Assembly (NCBI RefSeq): GCF_937616625.2
Contig: NC_065575.1
Location: 33,727,001 to 33,791,000 of the forward strand
Source of the DNA: Mercurialis annua
Taxonomy: Eukaryota; Streptophyta; Magnoliopsida; Malpighiales; Euphorbiaceae
DNA length: 64,000 nucleotides
Direction of reading: 5' to 3'
In this document: positions 11,781 through 23,505 of the stretch, piece by piece
How positions within the stretch are numbered: the first letter of the stretch is position 1
How the letters are laid out: the number at the start of each line of letters is the position of its first letter
Notes under the pieces: generated by a model
Database searches by the model: none
Told to the model about the DNA's origin: nothing
What the model saw: the letters and a program-made list of their open reading frames with translations, nothing else
Program-made: the position numbers and the translations under genes

Positions 11781-13097
11781 ATAAATTAATCAGCACTAAA
11801 TAATGCAAATAATACAATATTATAATTGAAGATCATTTAAATAGTAATAATATTGCTTTATTATATTATGATTGAAAATAATCATAAATATACTTTTGAA
11901 AGATTGTCATATACTTCATCTTTATTTTCTACCAACTCTTAAAATATAATGTTATTGGCCCTATTTAAATTATATTTATGATAAAATATTTACATTTATT
12001 ATGGTTTACTAATTATTAATATATACTACTTAATTTAATAATTTTAAATCATTAGTGTAAACATAAATCTATTTCAGTAATATGCTACTTAAACTGTTAA
12101 AAGCGATTTAATAAATTGAGATTAGAAGTGTTCTCCAATTAAATTTTTATTTCGATGTTTACTATTTCAGTGTTTATATTTCAGTTTATATTATATTATA
12201 TTACTATGCAGATAAAAGATGTTGTGCTTATTTAAGATAAGACATTTACATTTATTATGAATTACTAATTACTCATATATACTATATAATTTAGCAAATC
12301 ATATTCATTTATTTTACATCATTTTATTTTATCAATTTAAACATAAATTTGTTTCACATGTGCTATTTAAATAACTCATATATACTACATAATTTAGCAA
12401 ATTATATTCATTAATTTTACATCATTATATTTTATCAATTTAAACATAAATTTGTTTCACGTGTGCTATTTAAATAGTTACAAATAATTTAATAATTAAG
12501 ATTATTATAATTATAGTAGTGTTTTAAATTTCGATTGCGATGTTTATTATTTCATTGTTTATATTTCAGTGCTTTGTAGCTTAATAAAGACGTGCTTAAT
12601 ATATAGTAGAAAAAATATCCTCTCCTAAAACATATACAATTATGTACTTTTTTTCCTTTCAATTTTATTAGCTTTTCTTTATAAAAAAAATTTCATTTTT
12701 CTTTATTTCAAACATAATCTCATTAATTAGCGTATAAAACTTTATAGATCCATATAAATTCAATGAAACAAAAATGATGATATACTTTAAGATACTTCAA
12801 TATGTTGTAAAAATATTAAAAATAAAAAACACAAAAATTGCAATTGATGGATTGCGGACTCCACTTGAAGGTCGTGACCTGCAAAATAAGATAGATAGCT
12901 AATCGGACGGTGGTGGTCTGATTAACTCTCCGATACTTAAGCCAATTTAGGCTTAAGCTAGAAAAGTGTTGTATCGACTGTGTATGTAAAACATACTTCA
13001 ACTCATTTTATAATAATGAGATTTCACCTGGTTGGCTCCTAAAAAGTAAAGGATTCTTTTAGAAAACAGGTTTTAAAGTAGAAAAGAGATTGCTACT
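11781..13097. other. Highly AT-rich sequence with local repeats
   Basis: Two near-identical blocks of about 110 bp follow one another around 12260-12370 and 12360-12480 (shared 'tactacataatttagcaa' and 'ttttacatcatt'). No gene, RNA or complete element found. 12830-13090 has a more balanced composition and may be the left part of a split repeat that resumes at 15646. Confidence 0.4.
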
Positions 13098-13589
13098 CAT
13101 TACTAGAAAATAGACATTTAACGACATAATTTTCCATCGCCGAATGCCTTAATTCCGTCTCTAAAAACCTCGTCGCTAAACGAGTAGCAACAGAAAGAAA
13201 ATTATCGCTAGATTAGCAACATAACTAATTACCGTTGGTAATTTAGCGACGGATTAGCGATGGCAAAAAATTGATTAACGATGGGCGTGATATTAATTTT
13301 TCAAAAAATTTGCGTTCATTTAGCAACGGATTAGCGACAGATTGTTTATTATTTTTAAAAAAATATTTGAATTAAATCGTAAAAAATTTAAATTTAGCAA
13401 TCACCCGATTGGCAACAACATGATACCCCGGTCACCTGATCGCTCGCCCACACGAACCATCAATCACCTGATAGCTCACTCACCTAAGATTTTTGCAAAC
13501 TTTCCAGTAGGTCACACATTCTACAACTGCTCCCACTTAAAACCCTTTGATTTTAAAGTTCCCACACACTTAACTCCATCTTAACCAAC

Positions 13590-14200
13590 TCAGATTTTTG
13601 TTATATATCTATGTATATTATATTTCAAGATAACAAAAATGAACAAATATTTACTCCAACATTTTAATTAATTATTATTGATAATCAACTGTTAGAATTT
13701 AAAAATTCAAATTACAAATCATATACAATAAATTTTCGATCTACACATTCAAAAAAAAATCGATATATACATACAAATCCTAGATCTAATTTCATAACAT
13801 TTTAAATATGATTTTAAATAATAACTAATATGAACAGCGACAGCAACGTGAGAAGAGAGCGGTGGCGGCGTGGGAGGAGAGCGGCGGTGGCATAAGAGGA
13901 GAGCAGTGGCGGTGAGAGGTGACAGCGGCGGCGTGAGGTGAGTGCGGCTGCGTGAGGTGAGAGCGGTGGTGGCGGTAGAATGATGGTGGATGTGTGTTAA
14001 CGGAAGAAAATAAGAAAATAAATTAGGGTTTTGAGAGATGTAGAAGATGAAGAAGATGAAGTTTAAAGAAAGGAAATGATTTTTGTTAATAAAAAAAATA
14101 AGGTTGTATTTTTGGGAATACGAAAAATATTTTTGTAAAGAGAAAGATAAATTAGTATGTTTGTAAATAGTTTACCTTATTTTGATATAGTGTAAGTTTT
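13590..14200. mobile_element. Second copy of the GC-core MULE family, inverted
   Basis: The reverse complement of this stretch matches the left arm and GC-rich core of 10961-11780 ('tttacaaaaatatttttcgta', then 'catccaccatcat', then GCCGCC-rich sequence, then 'gtatatgattt'). The ends are not resolved and no duplication was found. Confidence 0.6.
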
Positions 14201-14527
14201 TCTATTTTTTATATCTATCGCTAATCTGTCGCTATTTAGCTATGGATTTTAAAATCCCTCGCTAAAAAAACTAATTAAAATATATATTTTTTATTTTTTT
14301 ATAAGTATTTTTTTTGCGACGGAATTAATTTATGTAGCTAATTTAGCGACGGATTCTGCTAAATTAACTATGGAAATTAATTCCGTCGCAAAATTAGCGA
14401 CAGAAGTTAATTCCATCACAAAATTAGCGACTAATTTTGAAATCCGTCAATATATTTCTCAAAAAAAATTGGCGTCAAGTTTGGCGCCACATTTAGCGAT
14501 GGATCCCGACACTAAATTCGTTGCTAA

Positions 14528-15430
14528 GGCCATCTTCAACGCACTCTATAATTGGAACTCTATTTTTTAGAGATAGAGAAAGATTTTTTTCCAACTACAA
14601 ACTCTATCTCTAACTCAAAAAAGAATATTTTAAAACTACATCATTTTATTATTTTAACAACTTACTCAAATTGAAACCTATTTTTACATATTCATCCTAA
14701 AAATGTAAATTTGTTTTATCGATAGTAATATAATAAAATTGAAATAAATAATTTTATCATATAATAACAAATTTTACTAAATAAATAAATATTACTATTT
14801 TTAATATGTAAATAAAAAAAAATTATTTGAATAAACACACATTATGAATATTACACAAGAATAATAAAAAAATATAATAATAATAAAAGTTAAACATTAA
14901 ACATACACAAAAATAATAATAAAAAAATACAATAATAATAAAAACATAATTATCTACTAATTCTCAGAATTAGCAAATCGCTCTCATAAATGCTCAATTA
15001 AATTATTACGGAGTGTAATATGGGCATCTTTATTTTTGATTTTTTATGTTGAGCAATAAATTGTTGGAACCGAACATGTTCATTTGTTTCCATTTAATAT
15101 ATTAGTAATTTATAATATATGTGGTTTTTTTATTATTTAATTTTAATAGAAATCATATAAAAAATATAATAATAAAAATATAAAATTATAATATTTGAAA
15201 TACTATTTTGACATAGGACTTAATTGCACGAATTAAAGTTAATGGGTTAAACAAGTAATTTGTAAAATCAAAACAGTATAAACTAATCCTTATAAAATAA
15301 TGAATAGTGAAATTCTACACAGAGTTAATTGTTGAACTCTGAAAAAATAGAATTTATTGAGCTGGGTTGGAGTTGGTTAACTCTAAATGGTGGGAACCAA
15401 CTCATTTTTAGAGTTGGGTTGGAGATGCCC
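14528..15430. mobile_element. PIF/Harbinger (Tourist-like) deletion derivative
   Basis: The left end is GGCCATCTTCAACGCACTCTA and the right end, inverted, is GGGCATCTCCAACCCAACTC; the flanking 3-bp duplication is TAA. Sequence at 14942-15110 is about 85% identical by eye to the 3' part of the Harbinger transposase remnant at 37721-37870, including its noncoding edge. It carries no usable transposase frame. Confidence 0.75.
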
Positions 15431-15645
15431 TAAGTCGCTAAAAAATTTAGCGACGGAATCTGTCACTAATCCGTAAGGAATTTAGCGACAAAATTTGTCG
15501 TCGTTAAATCCGTCGCTATATCAAAATTTTGCAATGGAACACTATTAGAAAACAGTTGATTAGCGACGGATTTTAACGACGGATTTCAAATCCATCGCTA
15601 AAATCAGATTTAGCGACGGATTCAAAACGATGTTTCCTAGTAGTG

Positions 15646-16709
15646 ACTTCAGAGCATAGTCTTCTCTGTTTCTTTATTCAGGGAGGAGTCCTGAATAGGA
15701 GTATCTTCCTATTTCTATTTTTATTATCGTTTAGGAGAATATCTTTGATAGATATAGAAGATCTTATCTTTCCAATTCTCTTCGAGATTATTGTATTGTA
15801 GTTGAGTTTGAATTCGATCTCTTATGAAAATTGCATCTTAATAGGTCGGTCTTCGAACTTTACCCGATTTTTTTGAGGATTCGGTCAAAGTCTTGTTTGA
15901 GCGAAGTCCGTATGAATACGCTCTTAGGCAGGCAAATCTTTTAGGATTCGGTCATGCCGATACGTATCGCCAGTTTGCTTCAGAGCGAGTCCTGAGGTAG
16001 GCTTCATTGACTGAACACTCATACGACTTAGTCCATTATTATTAGTTTTTACTAGATTAATTTAAAAAATGTAAATTTAATTGTTATGTAAATAGAAATA
16101 AAGATGACTAAATATAATTAATCAGTCATCACAGGATTAACAAATTAAATGATGTTAACAATTTAAAAATTTATTTTAATTTTTAATGAATTAATTTAAA
16201 AAAATTAGAAAAAAATTAATTGTTATGAAATAAATACAATAAAGATTATCTATTAAAAATAATTTCACATTACTTAGTAATACAAATATAAATGAGTTCA
16301 TAAGTATGAAGGTTTAATCACTCATTAACCAATACTAGTACTTAAATCATTGTTGAAGTTAAGCACATTCCATAAGCATGTGAGTTGTTACATTTTCATC
16401 TATATAAAATCAACTATTCCTACTAATTAATCAAAATAATATTTCTAATATGGTATTAGAGGAGTCTGGCCCAAATTCTTAATTATCCAGTTGTTCGTCT
16501 AGATTTCCAGTCCCAGCGGTCCGGTCGGTGTAATATCCTATAATTGTAATATGTTGGTGTTGCCACATATATCATATTTTAATCGAAAAATGAAATTAAG
16601 TAGGGAATTTATTGAAATTACGGTATTAAAATAAAAGAGGACATGAGCTGGATTATATCTGGAATATTTAGAAAATTCTCTGAAAATATAAAATATTGGA
16701 AAATTTACT

Positions 16710-16716
<7 letters not shown>
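15646..16716. other. Unassigned sequence, possibly a decayed LTR with a primer-site-like word
   Basis: 15650-16030 is less AT-rich than its surroundings, with 'ggattcggtca' occurring twice. At 16450-16460 the word TGGTATTAGAG is one change from a methionine-tRNA primer site, so a degraded LTR may end near 16449. No LTR partner was found. Confidence 0.3.

Positions 16717-16752
<36 letters not shown>
16717..16752. repeat. (TA)n microsatellite
   Basis: About 18 uninterrupted TA dinucleotides. Open frames crossing it encode only Ile-Tyr repeats and are artefacts. Confidence 0.95.
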
Positions 16753-16754
<2 letters not shown>

Positions 16755-17344
16755 GGAGGACTATAATAGTAAAAATAATAAGATAAACAAGGAAACAAAT
16801 AAATTTACTAAATGCAAGAGACTAAGAGAGGCCATGCTGCCGACACTTGAGAAGATAAAGCCGATCCATCTAACACTAAAGCCTAATTAATGAAGTGGAT
16901 CCATCTAACACTAATTAGGAGAGACTTGATGACTCGGTTTATCGTAATCAATGAAATGAATCCCACTTCCGTTTGAAAAAAAATCTCACACTAATCAAAT
17001 GCTAATTAATAGGATCTTTTTATATAAATAAGGTTTTTTCATAAATATTTTTAAAAATACCATGTCAAAACTTTAAAAAAAAAATACAATTTCGAGTTTT
17101 TTTTAAAAATACTTTTTTTCCCTCAAAAGTACGATTTAAATTACCAACGGTTTATTAATCGGTTACCAACAGTTAATTAAAATTTAATTTATTATAAAAT
17201 TTTCAATGGTTTTCTCAGGATATATTAAAAAAAATTGTATAATTTTTTTAAAAGACAATTTGTTAAATACACAATTTAAATTTACTAACGATACACTAAA
17301 AATTAAATTATTATAAATTTACCAACAGTTTACTCACAATTTAC

Positions 17345-17648
17345 TAGACCTGTTTATAGGGCGGGCTTGGGCGGGCTTGACTTTTTTAAATGCAAGCCCA
17401 AGCCCGGTTCAGGCTTTAAATATACTATCCAAACCCGGCCCTAATGCACTATTTTTACGGGCTCGGGCCGGACTTGGATGGGCTTACGTTGTTTTTTTAT
17501 AATATTAGAAGCCCGAGCCCGCCCATAAAAAATCGGGCTTTTTTCGGGCTCGGGCCGGGCTTGGGACCAAAAGTTGGTGTCCAAGCCAGGCCCTAAGAGG
17601 ACGGGCCTGGGCGGGTGGGCCGGGTATCCAAGCCCATGAACAGGTCTA
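17345..17648. mobile_element. hAT-type MITE
   Basis: 304 bp, ends TAGACCTGTT in both directions, perfect 8-bp duplication CAATTTAC at 17337-17344 and 17649-17656, which fits hAT. The interior is GC-rich with repeated GGGCTTGG and CGGGCC words in both orientations. Confidence 0.9.
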
Positions 17649-17680
17649 CAATTTACTAATGGCATACTATATTGAATTTA

Positions 17681-18095
17681 GAGAAAATTACTCAAAGGCC
17701 CTTACGTTTGCTAAAATTTACAGTTTGGTGCCTCTTGTTTGAAAATCAAACAATTTGGTATCTCACTTTTAATTTTTTAAACTATAAAGCCTTTCTGTTA
17801 GTTCCGTTAATAATTTAATATTTACTTTCAAACGATATGGTACCTCAATGCCAATTATGTAAACGATTTGATATCTCAGTTTTAATTATATTAACGATTT
17901 GCTACCTCATTTTCAAATGATTTGCAAACGATTTGGTACCATACGTTTCATTCCGTTAACGATTTGGTACCTATATTTAATAGAAGGGCTTTATAGTTTA
18001 GAAATTCAAAATTAAGGTACCAAATTGTTTGATTTTCAAATAAGTACCAAACTGTGAATTATGACAATCGTGAGGGATCTTAGAGTAATTTGCTC
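17681..18095. mobile_element. Short MULE-type MITE
   Basis: 415 bp. Inverted arms (GAGAAAATTACTCAAAGG versus GAGCAAATTACTCTAAGA) flanked by 9-mers ttgaattta and ttaaattta (8 of 9 match). 'aacgatttggtac' words repeat inside. Confidence 0.75.
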
Positions 18096-18509
18096 TTAAA
18101 TTTATTATAATTTTTTAAAATTGCTGATTGTATGCATACACAATTTAAGTTTACCAACAGTTTAATAATAAAATACTAAAAATTAATTTATTATAAAATT
18201 AACAAGGGTTTACTAACGGTATACTAAACATCAATTATTGCAAAATTTTAACAATACATTTTATTTGAATGCACACTAAAAATTTAACAATAGTTTGCTC
18301 ATAATTTCCCAAACAGCTTCACGATTTACTAACGGTATATTAAAAATAATTTATTGGTATACTATTAGTATGCCATTAGTAAATGAACGACATAAATAAA
18401 ACGCCGAAACATAAAAACAATTAATTACATCGTCTCGTCTCTTGATTCCTATTAACAAACTTTTAGTGGCAATTTATTTGTTTTCCTTGTTTATCTTATT
18501 ATTTTTACT

Positions 18510-19032
18510 ATTTTTGTATTGTTTGTTTTTCTTGAATCTTTCAAGTTGGTTTGACGCCATGAATCTGTAAATGATCATATTGAATTAATCAAGTTATCAT
18601 TCATGTTATCTTGCTTTTTTCAAATATGAATCTATTAGTAGATTAGCTTGACAATTTATTAATCTTTTAGTCTGACCCCTTAATCAGTCAAACCATATAT
18701 GAGTTTCCAACTTTAATCAGAAAACTGAGGTTCGTCATAAAATCGCCTGAACGACATTTCTTGTCCCTTAATCAATCTATTCCTTTTCCTCATTCATCTT
18801 ATCAATCCTCAATGAATTATATGGGCATTTGTGTATTTTTAAATGAATATTAATTTTTACTATTTGTTTTTTTTAATCTATTTTAGTATCACTTTCAAGC
18901 ATGGAAACCTTGAGGAAGACGTATATTACGATTTTGAAAATGTTTTCGTTTTAGAAACTCGTTGGAAAGCAACAAATTATTGGATTTTGACATTAGTTGT
19001 GATGACTATGTCCTTTTTGTTTCAATAAGATA
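18510..19032. other. Intergenic sequence
   Basis: T-rich, without a supported gene, RNA or repeat end. Confidence 0.3.
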
Positions 19033-19546
19033 TGTTCTGCATTGTTGTTATTTTGTTCATAATGCAGCTCATCCAGTTGCTGACCTGGAAGAAGCCACAC
19101 CGACAACTGCTTACTTATCATACAAGAAAACTATATCAGCACATGCTTACTCAGCATGCAAGGAATCTTTCGTTCACATGCTTTCTGCATGACCAAGGAA
19201 TCTTTGTTTGTTACAAAGAAACAATTTTTCAGTTATGGGAGTTATGATCTGTTGTGTTAGTTTGTAGAATAGATTAGCTAATTCTATTAGTCTATAAATA
19301 AGCCAAGAATGAGCTTACAGTTTGTATCATAATTTTTCAATCCATAAAGATTTTATTTCTCTTTTTGCTGTTTCTTCTTCTTGTTCTTAAAATTGTCAGT
19401 TACCAATTTCTTCATGGTATCAAAGCTGGTTTTATCCAGTCTCTAAGTTTCTACAGCAAAGCTCAATCAGTGATTAAACAATGGCGTGTCAAGGTTCATC
19501 AATGGCTAATCATACTTCCAGACCAGAGGAATCTTAACATGGTTAT
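19033..19546 (+). mobile_element. Ty1/copia LTR, primer site and gag start, truncated
   Basis: The LTR ends TTTCTTCA at 19414 and is followed at once by TGGTATCAAAGCTGG (19415-19429), a copia-type primer site. A TATA-like 'tctataaataag' lies at about 19290. The internal region starts with an ATG at 19481 (MACQGSSMANHTS) and reaches a stop after about 18 codons. The element is cut at about 19546 by gypsy LTR sequence. The left LTR edge is approximate. Confidence 0.7.
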
Positions 19547-20993
19547 ATTAAAAGAACACAAATGTTAAAGTACCGGGAAAGGTAAAACAATATAATACGA
19601 AGTCAAATATCAAATAATATACGAGGAATTTATAATACATTTCCTATATGTACTATTAATCGAATATCGATAAAGGATAAGCCAAGCATAATACGTAATA
19701 TCGAATATTGAACAATATAAAAGTAAGAAAACATACTAAGTTCTTATTCGTACTATTAATTATAATGAATGCCCATACGTGCGTGTGTTATAGTTGTGTG
19801 CTTGTGGATTGTAGTGTGCATGTCATGTTCCATAAAGGATTAATACAACAATACGTAAAATACAGAATCAATTAATAAACGTAAGACAAGAATTGTGCTA
19901 CGGTACATCCAATAATAAGAACCGACATACGAGGTTAAACTCGGTAGAACTATCCCGGGACCCGTATTTCATCTATTCTCGATATTAGTCCTCATGACTC
20001 ACACGAAAATAAAAAGCAAGTATAATACATCGAGAATCAATGTACAACAAAATCGAGAAACAATATAAACAAACTTTCCTATTAGACGACAATAGGAATT
20101 ATATGAATCGACAGTTAAGTTCAAAAGACCTACAGGGTCCAGAGTCCGAATATAGGCACGAGGTTAAAGTCGGCTGCATTATCTCGGGACCCGTGTCTAA
20201 GGAGTTAACTCGGTTGAATTATCTCGGGACTCCTATCGATCGATCGTTTGGGATTGTGAATTAACTCAGTTGAATTGTTTCGGGACTGTACCATATGGTT
20301 GTGGTTAACTCGGTTGAACTATCTCGGGACCCAACCATAAGGATCAAGTCACAAGAGACTTGCCAATGATTTAATTCGACTTAAAATCATGATGATATAA
20401 ACTAAGATTTAAGATTCGGTCGAAAACTAATACAACAAAATGAGAAAAGAAAAATATCAAAACCATAATAAGAAATCAAAGATGTCAAATACGTAAACTA
20501 TAAGTTTATGAAATAAACAAATAGTTATGAAGGAAAAAAAAGAAGGTACACAATATGATCTCAAAAGAGTATTTTCTATATATAAAATGGGTTTTCAACG
20601 GTTTTAACCCTTTATGTAATATTGCGTGTAATTTTGGTGAACTCACTCAGTTTTATACTGACCTCGTTGCTCCTCCCATTTTTCAGGGATAGCATGATAT
20701 GATTTGGAGAGTCAAGCTTCCGAAGTTTTAATTCTCGAAAGTCATTTGCATAAGAAGTGAAAGAAGGTTTTCATTCTAGCGGTCCGTAGTAGTCTAGATG
20801 TTTTTGTCTATGTATTTGTATAACGCAATTTCACTCTCATGTTTTTGTAAAATGGGGTCACATGTATTTTGATATATGAAATATGATTTGATTTGCGAAC
20901 AATTTACACAGGTTTTTAGGCTTGCTACGGGTTTCGGAGCTACCACTCCCATTTCCTAGCGCCGGTCGCGACTCATAAATTTTGGTCGTGATA
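19547..20993 (+). mobile_element. Ty3/gypsy 5' LTR, left-truncated
   Basis: Strongly similar by eye to 33168-34522 throughout, so it is the partner LTR of the plus-strand element. It ends GGTCGTGATA, a mutated form of the family end TGACA. The 5' part of the LTR is missing, cut at the copia fragment. Confidence 0.8.
19927..20339 (+). repeat. LTR hairpin array with conserved loops (copy B)
   Basis: Units: ATACG/CGTAT (19927-19931, 19963-19967); CACG/CGTG (20157-20160, 20192-20195); AGGAGT/ACTCCT (20200-20205, 20229-20234); a unit at 20257-20294 whose left arm is deleted relative to the copy at 33779; TATGGTTG/CAACCATA (20294-20301, 20332-20339). Each loop carries the core AACTCGGTTGAATTATCTCG or a close variant. 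Confidence 0.8.
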
Positions 20994-20997
20994 AAGT

Positions 20998-21009
20998 TGG
21001 TATCAGAGC
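20998..21009 (+). other. tRNA-Met primer-binding site
   Basis: TGGTATCAGAGC, four bases after the LTR end; complementary to the 3' end of plant initiator methionine tRNA, the usual primer for gypsy and copia elements. The leader that follows (21010-21280) shows no coding sense. Confidence 0.85.
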
Positions 21010-21292
21010 AATGTTTATTATTCCTAGGCCATTGTTCTTTTATGATCGAAGTATTGGAGAGAGTCAGTCAGTACCTAGGAACTACTGCAGATTATAGGGA
21101 TTTCTTTTGAACGTTATCAACGTTTTCATCGATTTTTCAAAAGTTTTACAAAAACGTCCTCTCCCTTATGTGCTACTAGGAGTCGAGTTAGATGTGTGCG
21201 CGAGCACAATATATGTTTGTGGTTACTCGAGTATGTAATACGCTTTCGAGTATTTATAGTTTGTGAAGAGTTGTATACTCTCGAGACTCATA

Positions 21293-22339
21293 TTATATAA
21301 GAATAAATTGATTGGATTGGATATTATAGGATTGATGTGGTGTAATAAATAAGATATGTATGTTTGCAACGCGATCACTCAGGAGAGTGATATGCTGTCG
21401 GCCCCTAACTCGTCTGCCGGACTTGCCTCCTCCTCTATGCATAAAGTAGGGGTTAGTCCTAATGCCAGAAGATGAGCTGACGTAGTCCGGATGGAATTCA
21501 CGCCTAAAATAGAAGGGTCGAACGGGATCGCCCTCCCACTCACGGTCAGTCTCGATCCTACGGGCCATCGTAGTGAGCGTCCTAAAAGGTTCACCTACAT
21601 ACTCATATAGCTCACCAAACTCAGGTCCTAAGCCTCTGACGTATCTACGATTGATTGTTCTGTTATCTTCGTTCAAATCGGGGACTCCCTCAACCATTCG
21701 CAGAAAATCAGAAGAATACAGCCCTACTGTTAGCATCCCTCTAGAATAGGAGCGCATCTGCCACCTAACTTGGTTTAGAGCTATCTATGCCTGACCGTTT
21801 TCTATTTTTGCATCTTTCCTCAAATTACGGTATCTCCGCACACTAGACCAGAAATGCTCACTTCTGTACTCTTCAATGTCAGACTCATCTAACATCTCCT
21901 CTTCTTCAAACTCCTCTTCATGAGGATCTTCTTCTTCTATATCCTCTTCTGGATCCTCCTCCGGATCTTCCTCAGGATCCTCTTCCGGATCTTCCTCAGG
22001 ATCCTCTTCCTCACTATACTCTATTTCTGGTGAGTGGACTCTACCTCTATTTCCAGAAGAACTACTAATCTCCGATACAGACATATAGCTATTCTGATAA
22101 ATTTCTAGCGATCTCAATATCTGCGTGGAATCCATTCTGATGGACCCCAGATGGTTTGCATATTTTGTTGTGAAACCCATTTTGAAATATAGGAGGCGCT
22201 TCCTCCCGTTCTCCGCAGCATGTGACTGAGCTCCGTTCTGCCCAGACATGCTGAAAAGAAACAATTTCAAACATAAGCGAGCATCGGAGCCCATTTCCAC
22301 ACGCCATTCCAATATTAACTTATAAGGTGCTGTAAACAC
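21293..22339 (-). pseudogene. Ty3/gypsy gag, minus strand
   Basis: Read from 22339 downward. An N-terminal part has a strongly acidic repeat (EEDPEEDPEED type, about residues 107-140), then one in-frame TAG at 21785, then a capsid-like part with the motifs RRYVRGLGPEF and LTTMARRIETDR. It lies just downstream of the minus-strand LTR and primer site, so it is the 5' end of that element. Its remaining gag and all of pol are missing; the left junction is between about 21280 and 21370. Confidence 0.75.
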
Positions 22340-22687
22340 TTAGCATTTAATTCAACTGCACATAGTTCGCAAGCATATAATCATTTAACATCTCTTAGCG
22401 TAAGTAATAAATATTTAGTTGCCTCAATCGTTCGTATACACGTATACTAATCATTTAATAGCATAATAGCCCTGATTCGCGCGTGTTGTACCACATATTA
22501 CTAATGCACTTATCAAACAAATGCAGGCAACTAAGGTCCTACTCTCTTGCTGCAGTAGTTCCTAGGTTCACTTACTTGACAGAGTATTCTAAATCAAACA
22601 GACACTCAGGCAGAAGTGGCAGTGGTAACTGGATAACTGCTCTCAAACAAACACTGAAACAAACTTGCAGTGGTAACTGGACCAACT

Positions 22688-22699
22688 GCTCTGATACCA
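22688..22699 (-). other. tRNA-Met primer-binding site, minus-strand element
   Basis: GCTCTGATACCA on the plus strand (TGGTATCAGAGC on the minus), four bases inside the LTR end at 22704. Confidence 0.85.
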
Positions 22700-23462
22700 A
22701 CATTGTCACGACCAAAAATATTGAGCCGCAGCCGGCGCTAGGGAACGGGAGTGGTAGCTCCGGAACCCGTAGCAAGCCTCAAATCACTAATAATTTTTTG
22801 CAAAATAATAAGCAATTAACATTAACAGCGGAAGCAAATGCATATATAACATCTAATCAAATATTTACACTAACTATTTAAAACCTCACGGGCTCTAGTT
22901 ACCGTACCTAGTACGAACTGGCCTCGCGGTACTATATACAATAGTTAGTGTAACAAAACATATCACCGGCATCTGGGGCCGTGAACAAAACATACTACAC
23001 ATAGCCTACCAAAAAGATATAAACAAGACATCAAGTAATATGTACACTCAAAATGAAATGCTGTCTAGGCTACGACTCTGTCAACACGGGACCACTACTG
23101 CAGCACTCACAGAAGTCAGGAAACAATACATACACAACTGACTTCTGGACTTCAAAACTAGCTTCTAGCTAAGTCCACGCGCTAAGCACCTGAAAGACAT
23201 CAATGGTGAGGGGTCAGTATTTGGGAAAATACTAAGTGAGTTTGCAATTTACTAACGGTATTATTATAAAACATAGCATCGCATTTTAAATCATCATTAA
23301 TACAAAAATACATATGAACAAGTACTCGATTCTCTCAAAACTAAAATCCTGAACCATAACAAACTTTACTAACTTATGTTCACTTTCAACCACGTTAGTT
23401 GTGGCGTATCTTTTTAAATTTCAAAATGGTGGGTCCAACCCACTGATAGGTCCAACCTAATA

Positions 23463-23505
23463 GATACGGGGTTCAGGTCACTCTAACCGAGTTTTCTCTC
23501 GTATC
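23463..23505 (-). repeat. LTR hairpin with partly conserved loop (copy D)
   Basis: GATACG (23463-23468) pairs with CGTATC (23500-23505). The loop keeps AACTCGGTT on the minus strand but the rest has diverged. Nearby GTGGG/CCCAC at about 23429-23442 encloses only five bases, as if a loop were lost. Confidence 0.55.

Larger units (their letters stand above)
13098..15645. mobile_element. Non-autonomous CACTA element
   Basis: 2548 bp. The left end is CATTACTAGAAAA (one change from CACTA) and the right end, inverted, is CACTACTAGGAAACA. The 3-bp duplication is ACT at 13095-13097 and 15646-15648. Both subterminal regions hold many copies of TTAGCGACGGATT in both orientations (about 13120-13340 and 14340-15620), as expected for the transposase-binding subterminal repeats of CACTA elements. 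No CACTA transposase was seen. Two other elements are nested in it. Confidence 0.85.
16768..18509. repeat. Repeat region bounded by 37-bp inverted repeats
   Basis: The 37 bases at 16768-16804 recur inverted at 18472-18509 with a single one-base indel. The interior has many diverged words of the type 'tttactaacggtatactaaa' and 'aaatttaccaacagttta' and is interrupted by a hAT-like and a MULE-like insertion. It may be a foldback or inverted-repeat transposon; ends and superfamily unresolved. 16812-16915 is a diverged copy of the upstream region of the cysteine-rich gene. Confidence 0.5.

Noticed and set aside
16538..16890. Two frames crossing the (TA)n tract
   Set aside because: Composed of Ile-Tyr repeats from the microsatellite; no coding signal outside it.
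17441..17665. Minus-strand frame with Pro/Arg/Gly words
   Set aside because: It lies almost wholly inside the hAT-type MITE and reflects its GGGCTTGG repeats.
20998..21009. Methionine-tRNA-like sequence
   Set aside because: Only 12-14 bases, directly after LTR ends: primer-binding sites, not tRNA genes. The same holds at 22688 and 49658.
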